NCBI GenBank assembly: GCA_011330685.1
Contig: DRPV01000112.1
Coordinates: 1 to 38,939, forward strand
Direction of reading: 5' to 3'
Length of the DNA: 38,939 nucleotides
DNA from: Desulfobacterales bacterium
Lineage (GTDB): Bacteria > Desulfobacterota > Desulfobulbia > Desulfobulbales > VMSU01
Shown: positions 24,559-34,778 of the stretch, in pieces
Layout of the letters: each line of letters begins with the position of its first letter
Position numbering within the stretch: position 1 is the stretch's first letter
Made by a program: the position numbers and the translations under genes
Notes under the pieces: generated by a model
Databases searched by the model: none
What the model saw: the letters and a program-made list of their open reading frames with translations, nothing else
Told to the model about the DNA's origin: nothing

Positions 24559-24934
24559 CGGCCTTGAGCTTATTCTTTTTAAATTGCTTGAATTGGCGCT
24601 CATTAAAGAGACGATAAACCCGGCTTTGAACAACGTTGTTTTTCAAGAAAATCTCCAGTAAATCATAATCCTCCCGCCCAAACCTATAGCCTATATAAGG
24701 GGTTTTGCGCAGCAGAGACTTATTTCCCTGAAAATAAATCCACTCCCTGCCGTCAGCAAGTTTAAGCTGATAATCAGGCGGCCCTAAATAATTCAACACC
24801 TCTTTACTGGTAGTCTGAAGAGGAATAATAAGTGAGGCGTCAGATGCCAAATGCCGCACATAGGTGGTGGAGGAACAGGCGGCAAGCATTATTCCAACAA
24901 AAACGATAAGAAATAATCTACGAACAGAATACAT
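24545..24934 (-). CDS. small lipoprotein, SmpA/OmlA-like
   Basis: 129 residues. A short signal peptide ends in the lipobox LAAC, with Cys20 as the lipidation site, followed by SSTTY. The mature domain (TTSKEVLNYLGPPDYQLKLADGREWIYFQ) resembles the SmpA/OmlA (BamE-like) fold, where a turn after a G-P precedes a strand containing W-x-Y. The C-terminus is strongly basic (KQFKKNKLKAVEKK). Location in the outer or inner membrane cannot be settled: the residue after Cys is Ser, which favours the outer membrane. It overlaps pcm and probably shares its transcript. Confidence 0.7.
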   Translation of the reverse strand: MYSVRRLFLIVFVGIMLAACSSTTYVRHLASDASLIIPLQTTSKEVLNYLGPPDYQLKLADGREWIYFQGNKSLLRKTPYIGYRFGREDYDLLEIFLKNNVVQSRVYRLFNERQFKQFKKNKLKAVEKK

Positions 24935-25020
24935 TGATATCCTATAGCTGAATTAGTAAGACTTAATTTATAACTTATTATCCTGATCCGCACTATTTTG
25001 CAACAATTTGCGACTCAGGC

Positions 25021-25049
25021 TTGACCTGAAGATATTTTCTGCTTTAAGA
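25021..25049 (+). promoter_or_regulatory. candidate promoter for the zinc-ribbon acidic protein gene
   Basis: TTGACC (25021-25026), 17-bp spacer and TTAAGA (25044-25049), with TGCT just before the -10. The arrangement resembles the stronger ATP synthase promoter at 34686-34714. About 105 bp ahead of the ATG at 25154. The spacer in between also has a CTGAACGGTTTAC block near 25110, possibly a decayed repeat end. Confidence 0.45.
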
Positions 25050-25153
25050 TAATTATATGAAAGTCACTTTGGCCCTGCCTGAATTTTCATGTTGCATTGT
25101 GCCTGGGCAGCTGAACGGTTTACGTTACTTAATTACTCAAAAAGGATTCTGCC

Positions 25154-26143
25154 ATGCTTTGTCCAAAATGCGGCTATATATCATTTGACAGTCTTGATTC
25201 CTGCCCGAGCTGCAATCAAGATCTTGCTGCAACCAGGAAGACATTAAACGGCACTGCCATCATGGTAGAAGAGCAATATTTTTTAGGCTCTATTTATGGT
25301 GATAATGACCAGACAATCCAGCAGTCTACGCCCCCGGAGGAGGAGTATGATGAGCAGTCCGCGGCAGAATCCACGCCGGAAAGTGATGAATCAACTCCGC
25401 TTGATGATGCTCAGGATGAGATTTCATTTGACCTCGGGGAAATGCCTCCCCTTGACCAATCAAGCCTGGATTTGAGCGCTGACCCGGACAGCGATGACTG
25501 GCAAAAGGCTGAAGGGTCGGCGGCTCTCATGGATAATCCCTCCAATGAAGAACTAAGCCCGGCAGAGCCCGAGTCCGGCATCAGTCTTGAACCAGAACCT
25601 GCGGCTCTGAATGGGGATGATGAGGAGTTGCCGCCTGAAAACATCTCTGGCGAGGATGTGGATGCCGAGTCGATAATATCAGAAAGCCCCTTGCCTGAAA
25701 CTAAAGACGAAGACAAGAATGATGACCAGCTTACCCTTGATATAGACTCGCTCTCCCTGGAAATTGACGATATTCCTTTAGAAGAAGCGGCAGAACCGGC
25801 GGCAGAGGCGGCAGGCTCGGAGGCTATGTCTCTTGACCTGGAACAAATAGACCTCTCTGATTTGGTTCATGCCCCGCAACCTGCCTCTTCAGGCGGGGAG
25901 AATTCCGCCATCCCCCAGGCCGATGAGTCTCTTGACATAGAGGATGTCAAGATTGACGAGCAGGAATTAACCCTGGAGAGTCTGGAACCGGAGAGCGGAG
26001 CACTGGAGCTGGAATTTGATCAAGATAACCAGGAGGTGGAAAAAGCCTCTCTGGAACCGATAGATCTTAGTTTAGATATAGAATCGGCACCAGAGGAGCT
26101 TGATTTATCCCTGGATGAAATTGTAGCTACTGAAGAAAAATAA
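25154..26143 (+). CDS. zinc-ribbon protein with long acidic tail
   Basis: 329 residues. The first 25 hold a zinc ribbon (CPKCGY...CPSC). The remaining 300 are rich in Glu, Asp, Ser and Leu, with little predicted fold, and contain a recurring motif like SLDLE-IDLSDL or LSLDIESAPEELDLSLDE. Such a tail is likely disordered, with repeated short amphipathic acidic segments that could bind partners. There is no signal peptide or membrane segment. AAGGA lies six bases before the ATG. It is a single gene flanked by opposing genes. I recognise no assigned function; acidic zinc-ribbon proteins of this style are often seen in deltaproteobacteria. Confidence 0.75.
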   Translation: MLCPKCGYISFDSLDSCPSCNQDLAATRKTLNGTAIMVEEQYFLGSIYGDNDQTIQQSTPPEEEYDEQSAAESTPESDESTPLDDAQDEISFDLGEMPPLDQSSLDLSADPDSDDWQKAEGSAALMDNPSNEELSPAEPESGISLEPEPAALNGDDEELPPENISGEDVDAESIISESPLPETKDEDKNDDQLTLDIDSLSLEIDDIPLEEAAEPAAEAAGSEAMSLDLEQIDLSDLVHAPQPASSGGENSAIPQADESLDIEDVKIDEQELTLESLEPESGALELEFDQDNQEVEKASLEPIDLSLDIESAPEELDLSLDEIVATEEK

Positions 26144-26185
26144 TCGTCAGCACCCCTGAAACGTTTACCTTACCGGAGTATGGGG

Positions 26186-27592
26186 TTATTGCTCTTCAGA
26201 ATCAAACCGACCCTCACGCAAATCCCGCCCCTCAATGAAACGCTTAATGGACTCCGCTGCCATACGGCCCTGATGGACAGCCTTAGCGGCGGTCTGCGGC
26301 CCTAAAACGGCATCGCCGCCGGCAAATAACCACTCAATGTTGGTTTGCAGAGTATCGGGATCAACATCAAATGTCCCCCATTTGGTCATTGCCACATTTT
26401 CTCCGGCACCGGCGGTGGGATCTACCTTTTGGCTCACCGCCGGGATTACGGCATCGGCCTTGATCATGAAATTAGATCCCTCAATGGGTACTGGCCGGCA
26501 ACGGCCCGAGGCATCACATTCACCAAGGCGCATCTTGATGCACTCTATCTTGGATAAGCGGCCGTTGACGCCATGAATTTTAACCGGAGCCGCTAAAAAT
26601 TCAATCTTAACCCCCTCTTCCCGCAGGTGATGAATCTCCGCTTTGGCGGCAGGCATTTCGGCCATGGTACGCCGGTAAAGAATAAATACCTTGTCAGAGC
26701 CTGTACGCAGGGCTGTGCGGGCTACATCAATGGCTACATTACCGCCGCCAACCACAACCACCTCTTTGCCGAGATGGATATCTTTGCCAAGGTTGACATC
26801 ACGCAGGTAATCAACCCCGTGAATAACGCCCTCTAAATCCTCCCCCTCAATACCAAGTTTACGACTGGCATGGGCGCCGGGGCTTAAAAATACCGCCTTA
26901 AATCCCTCCTGCCGTAAGTCATCAATGGTCTTATCTATACCGATCTTGATATTATTTATTATTTCAACTCCGCAGTGTTTGAGGGCGTCAAACTCGGCAT
27001 TGATGATATGGCGGGGCAGGCGGTAAGCGGGAATACCGACACTGAGCATGCCGCCAAGAACCGGCAGAGCCTCAAATATGGTACAATGATAACCCTCATG
27101 GGCAAGGTAATAGGCTACTGCCATGCCGGCCGGGCCGGAGCCAACAATGGCGACCCGTTCCTCTTTTGGTAAAGCGCAGGTCTTGGTCATATTCATATTG
27201 TTGAGAACCATCCAGTCAACAATATAGCGTTCAAGCATGCCGATAGCCACCGGTTCGCCCTTTTTGCCGCGAATACATGACCCCTCGCACTGAAACTCAT
27301 GGGGACAGACTCTGGAACAGACTGCCGGCATCGTACTGGTCTCACGGATAACCCAGTAGGCCTCTTCAATCCGTCCCTCACGTAACAGGCGAATAAATTC
27401 CGGGATATTATTATGAATTGGGCAGCCTGTACGGCATTTAGGTTTCTTGCACTGCAGGCAGCGCTCGGCCTCCAGCATAGCGGTCTTCTCATCAAAATTA
27501 AGGGTAACCTCATCAAAATTTTTTATGCGCTCGGCTGGCGGCAATTCAACGGCCTTTTGGCGCATAATCGCAAGTCTTTCCTTTGGTTTCAT
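26186..27592 (-). CDS. gltA: glutamate synthase small subunit-type NADPH oxidoreductase (GltA/NfnB family)
   Basis: 468 residues from the ATG at 27592, where GGAGG lies five bases upstream. The N-terminal cysteines (CLQCKKPKCRTGC, CSRVCPHEFQCEGSC) bind two 4Fe-4S clusters. GSGPAGMAVAYYLAHEG is the FAD site, VVVGGGNVAIDVARTA the NADPH site, and GGDAVLGPQTAAKAV ends the FAD domain. It could be the homotetrameric small subunit of glutamate synthase, or NfnB of the bifurcating NADH-ferredoxin:NADP oxidoreductase. No NfnA or GltB gene is adjacent, so the stand-alone form is more likely. A TATAAT at 27653-27658 may be the -10 box. Confidence 0.88.
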   Translation of the reverse strand: MKPKERLAIMRQKAVELPPAERIKNFDEVTLNFDEKTAMLEAERCLQCKKPKCRTGCPIHNNIPEFIRLLREGRIEEAYWVIRETSTMPAVCSRVCPHEFQCEGSCIRGKKGEPVAIGMLERYIVDWMVLNNMNMTKTCALPKEERVAIVGSGPAGMAVAYYLAHEGYHCTIFEALPVLGGMLSVGIPAYRLPRHIINAEFDALKHCGVEIINNIKIGIDKTIDDLRQEGFKAVFLSPGAHASRKLGIEGEDLEGVIHGVDYLRDVNLGKDIHLGKEVVVVGGGNVAIDVARTALRTGSDKVFILYRRTMAEMPAAKAEIHHLREEGVKIEFLAAPVKIHGVNGRLSKIECIKMRLGECDASGRCRPVPIEGSNFMIKADAVIPAVSQKVDPTAGAGENVAMTKWGTFDVDPDTLQTNIEWLFAGGDAVLGPQTAAKAVHQGRMAAESIKRFIEGRDLREGRFDSEEQ

Positions 27593-27658
27593 CTCCACCT
27601 CCAATAAAAAAGTTTTAGTACTGGACAATTATTTTTTTTTTATATAGCCTGAATTATA

Positions 27659-27708
27659 AGCTGTAACTGTTCTCCCGGCACCCAACAACACGATTTTGGT
27701 GGCTGAAC
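27659..27708. repeat. decayed copy of the GTAACCGTTCAG family
   Basis: GCTGTAACTGTTC at the left and GGCTGAACAAATTAT at the right resemble the GTAACCGTTCAG and CTGAACGGTTAC ends, about 50 bp apart and immediately before copy B. It overlaps the likely gltA promoter region (TATAAT at 27653). Confidence 0.35.
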
Positions 27709-27717
27709 AAATTATCT

Positions 27718-27887
27718 GTAACCGTTCAGCTGCACCCCATTTTCGTCCGTTTCGGAGTCTTCGCTTTCCTGTCCACCTCACGTACGGGGTGTACAGACTC
27801 GGTGGCCAAAACGAACGAACCTGGAGCACATCTGAACGGTTACAGCTCATAGTTAAGGGCAATTTGTTGCCTTGGCTGAACGGTTAC
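27718..27887. repeat. MITE-like element, GTAACCGTTCAG family, copy B
   Basis: 170 bp. The first 126 bp (27718-27843) form one long imperfect palindrome, with GTAACCGTTCAG at its left and CTGAACGGTTAC at its right; after a further 44 bp, the same right end recurs with a small GGCAA/TTGCC hairpin. Copy A keeps the left part and the last unit but lacks most of the middle. It lies between the divergent gltA and cheX genes and may carry transcription signals for either. Confidence 0.85.
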
Positions 27888-27921
27888 AATTATCTTAATC
27901 CTGGAGCCCAAAAAGCTAACC

Positions 27922-28401
27922 ATGAAGGCAGAATTTATCAATCCTTTTCTGGTTTCAACCAAGAATGTGTTGGAAACCATGTGTCAGACCAAAGTTACCG
28001 CCAACAGCCCATTATTAAAAGAGGGTAATTGTTCCTACGGCGAAATTACCGGACTTATAGGGATGGCCTCGAAAACTATTCAAGGCTGTATGATTCTGAG
28101 CTTTTCCAAATCCTGCATTTTACAGATCGTTGCCAATATGCTTTTTGAGGAACCGCAGACGACCATCAATGATGATATAGTTGACGCGGTTGGTGAATTA
28201 ACCAATATGATCTGCGGGGGGGCCAAGGCCACTCTCTCCAAACTTAACCATAAATTTGATCTCGCGACCCCGACCATGGTGGTGGGCAAGGGGATAGAAA
28301 TTTCCTATTACACCGATTTTCCCACCATCGTTATTCCCTTCAGCACCGAACATGGAGATTTTGTCATTGAGGCAAACTTAGGTTACAAGAAGGAAGAATA
28401 G
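27922..28401 (+). CDS. cheX: CheX-like chemotaxis phosphatase
   Basis: 159 residues. The alpha helix DAVGELTNMICGGAKATL (residues 88-105) contains the ExxN motif (E92, N95) used by CheX/CheC phosphatases to dephosphorylate CheY-P. The C-terminal strands DFPTIVIPFSTEHGDFVIEAN complete the family pattern. It is an orphan with no chemotaxis genes in the window, so its partner receiver is elsewhere. The candidate ribosome binding site GGAG is about 14 bp from the ATG, which is long. A strong terminator follows the stop. Confidence 0.88.
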   Translation: MKAEFINPFLVSTKNVLETMCQTKVTANSPLLKEGNCSYGEITGLIGMASKTIQGCMILSFSKSCILQIVANMLFEEPQTTINDDIVDAVGELTNMICGGAKATLSKLNHKFDLATPTMVVGKGIEISYYTDFPTIVIPFSTEHGDFVIEANLGYKKEE

Positions 28402-28411
28402 ATAAAAAAAA

Positions 28412-28450
28412 GGCCGCTATCTACTATAAATAGATAAGCGGCCTTTTTTT
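28412..28450. terminator. bidirectional intrinsic terminator
   Basis: A long stem pairs GGCCGCT-ATCTA with TAGATAAGCGGCC (28412-28443; one bulged base), followed by seven T and preceded by seven A. It ends cheX in the plus direction and could end the ATP synthase transcript in the minus direction, although atpC stops about 90 bp away. Confidence 0.92.
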
Positions 28451-28540
28451 ATAAAAAAAAAAATTGATTCACTGCTACAGGCTGGGGCTTTAAACTGCCC
28501 ATAGCTCAGAATATCAGGCACCAGATTAGGAAATGCAAAA

Positions 28541-28957
28541 TCAGGATTTTTTCTCACCAACCTTCAAACGGGCTATAGCCCGCTGCAGGGCAGCCTCAGC
28601 CCTGGCAACATCGAATGCTTCCTGCTGACGCTGGGCTTCGGCCAGTCTCTTTTCGGCCCGTTCTTTGGCCCGCAGAGCTCGTTCAGTATCAATATCCTCA
28701 CCGCGCTCCGCTGACTCAACAAGAAAGGTAATTTTATTATTAGACACCTCACAGAAACCGCCATTTACCATAATGGTCTGGGTCTGATTATCGTTTTTAT
28801 ACTCTAAGTTGCCTATCTTAATCGTGCTAAGTAACGGTGCGTGACCTGCCAGCACCCCGAAGTCACCATCAGTACCGGGAGCAGTGACAATATCAACCGC
28901 TTCACTGACTACCGCACCGGTGGGAGTAACGATTTCAAGCTGAATTTTCTCCGCCAT
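28541..28957 (-). CDS. atpC: ATP synthase epsilon subunit
   Basis: 138 residues of F1 epsilon. The N-terminal beta-sandwich ([46 protein letters not shown]) and the C-terminal helical pair ([19 protein letters not shown]...) are typical. It couples the central stalk and can inhibit ATP hydrolysis. Last gene of the ATP synthase operon, 11 bp after atpD. Confidence 0.96.
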   Translation of the reverse strand: MAEKIQLEIVTPTGAVVSEAVDIVTAPGTDGDFGVLAGHAPLLSTIKIGNLEYKNDNQTQTIMVNGGFCEVSNNKITFLVESAERGEDIDTERALRAKERAEKRLAEAQRQQEAFDVARAEAALQRAIARLKVGEKKS

Positions 28958-28968
28958 TGCGCCCTTCC

Positions 28969-30426
<1,458 letters not shown>

Positions 30427-30532
30427 TTAAATTTCAAAACGAGTAGAAACTGCGAATTGTAAATATTCAGAGTAAAACTTAACAAAAAACGGCCCTGAAT
30501 ATCTACTCCTCAACTGTCTTGTATTCAATCAA

Positions 30533-30554
30533 GCTGGTTCGTAGAAACACCAGC
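30533..30554. repeat. short hairpin in the atpG-atpD spacer
   Basis: GCTGGT and ACCAGC pair around a 10-nt loop within the 186-bp gap between atpG and atpD. No U-tract follows in either direction, so a processing or stability element is more plausible than a terminator. The rest of this gap is A/T-rich without any frame of note. Confidence 0.35.
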
Positions 30555-30579
30555 CACAATTTATAATTGCCACAACTTA

Positions 30580-31479
30580 TTACTTCAGAGCCTCGGCACC
30601 GCCGACAATATCCATCAATTCAGAAGTAATACTGCCCTGGCGTACTTTGTTATAAACCAGAGTCAGGTCATGAACTATATCATGACAGGCCTTGGTGGCG
30701 TTATCCATTGAAGTCATGCGCGCGGCATGCTCCCCGGCCCCGGTCTCTAACATGGCGTGATAAACCATTACATTCAGATAGAGGGGCTGAAGGACAGTCA
30801 TGATCTCCTCGGAACCCGGCTCATAGATATAGGCCACGGCTTCAGCACCATCTTCATTCTTCTCTGTTGACTTGGTCTTGGCTTTGGCATCTTCAGCCGC
30901 CACCGGCTGAACCGGTAGAAAGGGCATAAGCTTGGGTTTCTGTACCCCGACGCTGATGAACTCCGGGTAGAGGAGTAAAACCTCATCCGCGTTACCGTCA
31001 ATGAAGTTATCCGCCACATCCTGCGCAATGGCCCGAGCGTTATACATCTCAAACTTGGCCATTATATCAACATGATTTTTGCGCACCAGACCGCTGTGGC
31101 GCAGTTTCTGGTAACCCTTTTTGCCGATGCAGACAATGCTGACCTTCTTACCCTCTTTCTGCTTTTCGGCAATCAGTTTTAATACCATGTTAATCACATT
31201 GGAATTAAAACTGCCGCACAGACCACGATCAGAGGTAACTACCACCAGCTCTACGGTTTGCACTTCACGGGCCTCCATGAGAGGAAACTGCCCGGACTGC
31301 ATACCAGAGGAGAGATTACCCATGGCGGAATTGAACTTCTCGGCATAGTCCCGGAAGCTTTCCATTTTTTCCTGGGCACCACGCAGCTTGGCCGCTGCCA
31401 CCATGTTCATGGCGCTGGTGATCTGCGAGGTCTTTTTAACCCCGCCTATTTTCTGCTTAACGTCTTTAAGACTCGCCAT
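30580..31479 (-). CDS. atpG: ATP synthase gamma subunit
   Basis: 299 residues, the rotating central shaft. The N-terminal helix MASLKDVKQKIGGVKKTSQITSAMNMVAAAKL and the C-terminal helix ARMTSMDNATKACHDIVHDLTLVYNKVRQGSIT form the coiled-coil axle; VVVTSDRGLCGSFN is the conserved Rossmann segment. It is slightly longer than usual because of an insertion around residues 198-215 (AAEDAKAKTKSTEKNEDGAE), low in complexity and charged. Confidence 0.97.
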   Translation of the reverse strand: MASLKDVKQKIGGVKKTSQITSAMNMVAAAKLRGAQEKMESFRDYAEKFNSAMGNLSSGMQSGQFPLMEAREVQTVELVVVTSDRGLCGSFNSNVINMVLKLIAEKQKEGKKVSIVCIGKKGYQKLRHSGLVRKNHVDIMAKFEMYNARAIAQDVADNFIDGNADEVLLLYPEFISVGVQKPKLMPFLPVQPVAAEDAKAKTKSTEKNEDGAEAVAYIYEPGSEEIMTVLQPLYLNVMVYHAMLETGAGEHAARMTSMDNATKACHDIVHDLTLVYNKVRQGSITSELMDIVGGAEALK

Positions 31480-31500
31480 AATAGATTCCCAACCCGATTA

Positions 31501-33024
31501 TCAGTTAATGCCCTTAGCGCTCTTAAACTCGGCGGTAAAAGCGGTTATGGCCTTTTTCATACGACCATCGAGGTCATCATCAATTGCCTCTTTTTCACGC
31601 AGATCATTGAAAATGTCCGGGGCGCTGCGATCAATATAATCATAAAGCTCGGCCTCGTACGCGGCCAGCGTATTAACCGGCAGAGTATCAAGATGACCCT
31701 TGGTACCGGCATAGAGAATTGTTACCTGCTTCTCCATGGACAGAGGCTTGTACTGGGGCTGCTTGAGAATTTCAACCAGTCTCTCACCTCTGGTTAGCTG
31801 GGCCTGGGTGGCGGCATCAAGGTCGGAACCAAACTGAGCAAAGGCAGCCAGCTCACGATACTGAGCCAGGTCAAGCCGCAGGGTACCGGCGACCTGCTTC
31901 ATGGCCTTAACCTGGGCGGCGCCGCCGACCCTGGATACTGAGAGGCCGACATTAATGGAGGGCCGAACCCCGGCAAAGAAGAGGTTAGGCTCAAGATAAA
32001 CCTGACCATCGGTAATGGAAATAACATTGGTCGGAATATAGGCTGAAACGTCACCGGCCTGAGTCTCAATAATCGGCAGGGCGGTTAGGGAACCGGCTCC
32101 CAGTTCATCGCTGACCTTGGCGGCCCGCTCCAACAGACGGGAGTGGTTAAAAAAGATATCTCCGGGATAGGCCTCACGTCCTGGCGGACGGCGGAGAAGA
32201 AGTGATAACTGACGGTAGGCTACAGCCTGTTTGGAAAGATCATCATAGATGATCAGGGCGTGCTGGCCGTTATCACGAAAATACTCGCCCATGGCGCAGC
32301 CGGCATAAGCGGCTACGTACTGCAGAGGCGCGGGATCAGAGGCACAGGCCGCTACAACCGTGGTGTATTCCATTGCCCCGTGCTTACGCAGGGCCTCAAC
32401 AATGAGGGCCACGGTGGACTTTTTCTGGCCAATGGCTACATAAATACAATGAACGCCGGTGTGCTTCTGGGCGATAATGGCATCAACACCAACGGCAGTC
32501 TTACCAATCTGCCGATCACCGATGATCAACTCACGCTGCCCCTTACCAACCGGGGTCATGGCGTCAATGGCCTTTAAACCCGTGTAGCATGGTTCATGAA
32601 CACCCTTTCTGGCGATAACACCAGGGGCTATAACCTCAATCTTTCTTGATTCCTTGGCGGTTATGGGGCCCTGGCCGTCGATGGGAGCGCCAACGCCGTC
32701 TACAACCCGGCCTTCCATCTCAGGGCCGACGGGAACCTCGGCAATCTTACCGGTTCGTTTTACGGTATCACCTTCCTTGATACCGGTAACTGCACCAAGA
32801 ACCGCGCAGCCCACATTATCGGCCTCTAAGTTCAGGGCCAGGCCAAGAACGCCATTATTGAATTCCAAGAGCTCCATGGCCATGCAGTTTTCAACGCCAT
32901 GGATACGGGCGATACCATCACCAACGGAGAGGACAGTACCAGTCTCGCTCAAATCGACTTTCTTGTCATAATCCTTGATCTGCCCCTTGATAATTTGACT
33001 GATCTCTTCAGCTTTAATCTGCAT
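31501..33024 (-). CDS. atpA: ATP synthase alpha subunit
   Basis: 507 residues from the ATG at 33024 ([16 protein letters not shown]), the usual N-terminus; the frame is open to 33063 but that extension falls in atpH. The nucleotide-binding loop is [11 protein letters not shown] near residue 170, and the conserved GQ-KKSTVA and [38 protein letters not shown] segments are intact. GGGAG precedes the start. One base separates it from the atpH stop. Confidence 0.98.
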   Translation of the reverse strand: MQIKAEEISQIIKGQIKDYDKKVDLSETGTVLSVGDGIARIHGVENCMAMELLEFNNGVLGLALNLEADNVGCAVLGAVTGIKEGDTVKRTGKIAEVPVGPEMEGRVVDGVGAPIDGQGPITAKESRKIEVIAPGVIARKGVHEPCYTGLKAIDAMTPVGKGQRELIIGDRQIGKTAVGVDAIIAQKHTGVHCIYVAIGQKKSTVALIVEALRKHGAMEYTTVVAACASDPAPLQYVAAYAGCAMGEYFRDNGQHALIIYDDLSKQAVAYRQLSLLLRRPPGREAYPGDIFFNHSRLLERAAKVSDELGAGSLTALPIIETQAGDVSAYIPTNVISITDGQVYLEPNLFFAGVRPSINVGLSVSRVGGAAQVKAMKQVAGTLRLDLAQYRELAAFAQFGSDLDAATQAQLTRGERLVEILKQPQYKPLSMEKQVTILYAGTKGHLDTLPVNTLAAYEAELYDYIDRSAPDIFNDLREKEAIDDDLDGRMKKAITAFTAEFKSAKGIN

Positions 33025-33025
33025 T

Positions 33026-33574
33026 TTAATTATTAACTCCCTTAATTGATTCTTTGAGGCCAAGCAGCTGGCTCTTCAGGCTGCCATCCAATACCAGATC
33101 GCCAACTTTGGCTATAATACCGCCGATAATGGCCGGGTCGACCGCCGTTGACAAAATAACCTTTTTATCGGTTATCTTTTCCAGGGTTGCCTGCACCTTA
33201 TCTTTCAGATCCGCGCTTAAGGCCATGGCCGAGACCACGGTTCCCTGACAAACATTCCTTCTTTCATCCACCAGGCCCTGAAAGGCCTCAGCGATATCAG
33301 GCAACACTGCCGCCCGTTTCTTCTGAACTACTAAATTTAAGAAATTCTTGATAACCCCGGAAACTCCCATCTTCTCGACAAGATAATCCATAACCTTCTC
33401 GCGGACATCAAGGGGATAAACCGGATTAGTAAGGCCATCACGAACCTCAGCACTGGCTTTAAACGTCTCCGCAAAATCCTTTAAGGCCTTGCTGTATTCA
33501 TCAAAGGCATCCACTTCATCGGCAACTGAGAACAGCGCCTTGGCATACCTCTTCGCTAAAATGGTATTTTTCAT
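33026..33574 (-). CDS. atpH: ATP synthase delta subunit
   Basis: 182 residues. The N-terminal helical bundle ([21 protein letters not shown]) and the C-terminal [25 protein letters not shown] segment are diagnostic of F1 delta, which joins the peripheral b/b' stalk to the alpha subunits. The start overlaps the atpF stop as ATGA. Confidence 0.96.
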   Translation of the reverse strand: MKNTILAKRYAKALFSVADEVDAFDEYSKALKDFAETFKASAEVRDGLTNPVYPLDVREKVMDYLVEKMGVSGVIKNFLNLVVQKKRAAVLPDIAEAFQGLVDERRNVCQGTVVSAMALSADLKDKVQATLEKITDKKVILSTAVDPAIIGGIIAKVGDLVLDGSLKSQLLGLKESIKGVNN

Positions 33575-34167
33575 GCCATCGCCCCCACCTGACCGAGATA
33601 ATCCTCAACCAGTTTTGTCTGGTCAGTCTCGGTAAAATTCTTCTTGATAATCTCCTCTGCCATAATCGCGGCCTGTTCCGCCACTTCATCACGCAGGGCC
33701 TTGCGGGCCTTGCTTAATTCATTTTGTACTGAAACAGCCGCCTTGCGCTTGATATCTTCGGCCGTCCGCTCGGCATCACTGATGATTCTCGCCTTCTCGT
33801 TCTCGGCCTGGGTAACGGCGATATTCAAGATTGATTCAATCTCTTCATCAATATGGCTGAGTTTGGTCTCGTAGTCCTTATAGGTGGTCTCAACCTCGCC
33901 CCGCTTTTCCCGCAATTCACTAAATTGCTCGGTAATCTTCGTTCGCCGGTCGGAAAGCGCTTTGCCGATGGGCGGGACGACATATTTAATCAGAATGACC
34001 ATGAGAACCGCAAAGTTCATACAACGCAGACCAAAATCCACTAACTGTCCGTGGGTGATTAAGGGCCGGGCATCGCCGGTTTCACCAGCCCAGGCTGCTG
34101 TTGCTACTGCCAGGACGGTAAGAGCTATGGTCAGTGTCAATTTAATTTTACCATTTGCAACCTTCAT
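33571..34167 (-). CDS. atpF: ATP synthase b subunit
   Basis: 198 residues. Two hydrophobic parts: an N-terminal signal-like stretch ending around AWAGE (residues 7-28) and the family membrane segment FAVLMVILIKYVVPPIG (about 52-68). A long charged helix follows (RRTKITEQFSELREKRGEVE...), the peripheral stalk. The extra N-terminal signal-like segment is seen in some deltaproteobacterial b subunits. Preceded by the b' gene with a 2-bp gap. Confidence 0.94.
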   Translation of the reverse strand: MKVANGKIKLTLTIALTVLAVATAAWAGETGDARPLITHGQLVDFGLRCMNFAVLMVILIKYVVPPIGKALSDRRTKITEQFSELREKRGEVETTYKDYETKLSHIDEEIESILNIAVTQAENEKARIISDAERTAEDIKRKAAVSVQNELSKARKALRDEVAEQAAIMAEEIIKKNFTETDQTKLVEDYLGQVGAMA

Positions 34168-34169
34168 TA

Positions 34170-34595
34170 TTACGCGGCCCTCCCTAAGATCTTATTAGCC
34201 ATTTCTTTACCAAAACCCTCAATCTGATTCTGCAGTTCAGACTTGGCCTTCTCGAACTGGCCGGCCAAATCAGCCAGTCCAGCACTTTTCTCCTGATCAG
34301 CCTCTTTGCGAATGGCGGCAATCTTTTCAGAACTGACCGCCATGGCCTCGCTACGTACAACATCGTATTTTTCTTTTGCCTTAGCCCGGGCGGCGGCTAA
34401 TTTCTGGTCGAATTCCTCGAGACGCAGTTCAGCATTTTTTTCAAAGGTCTCGATATCCGTCTCTAAGGTAGCGACCTCTTTTTTACGTTCCTTTAAAATG
34501 GCCCGCACCGGCCGGTATAAAACGGCGTTCATGACGGCAATCATAATCAAAATGTTAACGATGTGAACCCACATCGTCATATCTAAGGTGATCAT
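34170..34595 (-). CDS. atpF': ATP synthase b' subunit
   Basis: 141 residues. One N-terminal membrane helix (HIVNILIMIAVMNAVLYRPV) is followed by a long alanine- and lysine-rich helix. Together with the next gene it makes a b/b' heterodimeric stalk, the arrangement of photosynthetic and many deltaproteobacterial enzymes. It is the first gene of the operon. The a and c subunit genes (atpB, atpE) and atpI are absent here and must lie elsewhere. Confidence 0.93.
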   Translation of the reverse strand: MITLDMTMWVHIVNILIMIAVMNAVLYRPVRAILKERKKEVATLETDIETFEKNAELRLEEFDQKLAAARAKAKEKYDVVRSEAMAVSSEKIAAIRKEADQEKSAGLADLAGQFEKAKSELQNQIEGFGKEMANKILGRAA

Positions 34596-34685
34596 CTTTT
34601 TTTGCTCCTTAAGCTGTCGTTCGCTGGTACAGGATTTAGGCCTCTGCCGACGAATTAATGAATAGTGATTCAGCCAAATGGAATT

Positions 34686-34714
34686 TCTTTAGCAGATATA
34701 AATCAGGCTGTCAA
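34686..34714 (-). promoter_or_regulatory. promoter of the ATP synthase operon
   Basis: On the minus strand, -35 TTGACA (34714-34709), 17-bp spacer and -10 TAAAGA (34691-34686), with TGC ahead of the -10. It lies about 90 bp upstream of the b' start and is the only good promoter between alaS and the ATP synthase block. Confidence 0.65.
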
Positions 34715-34778
34715 GGCCTATGGGTTATAAAATTGACAATAAATTCTGGTGGTATGGGTAATTATACTTGGTAAACAA

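Noticed and set aside
28412-28450. Small RNA gene between cheX and atpC
   Set aside because: The stem with flanking A and T runs is a textbook intrinsic terminator and nothing else suggests an independent transcript.
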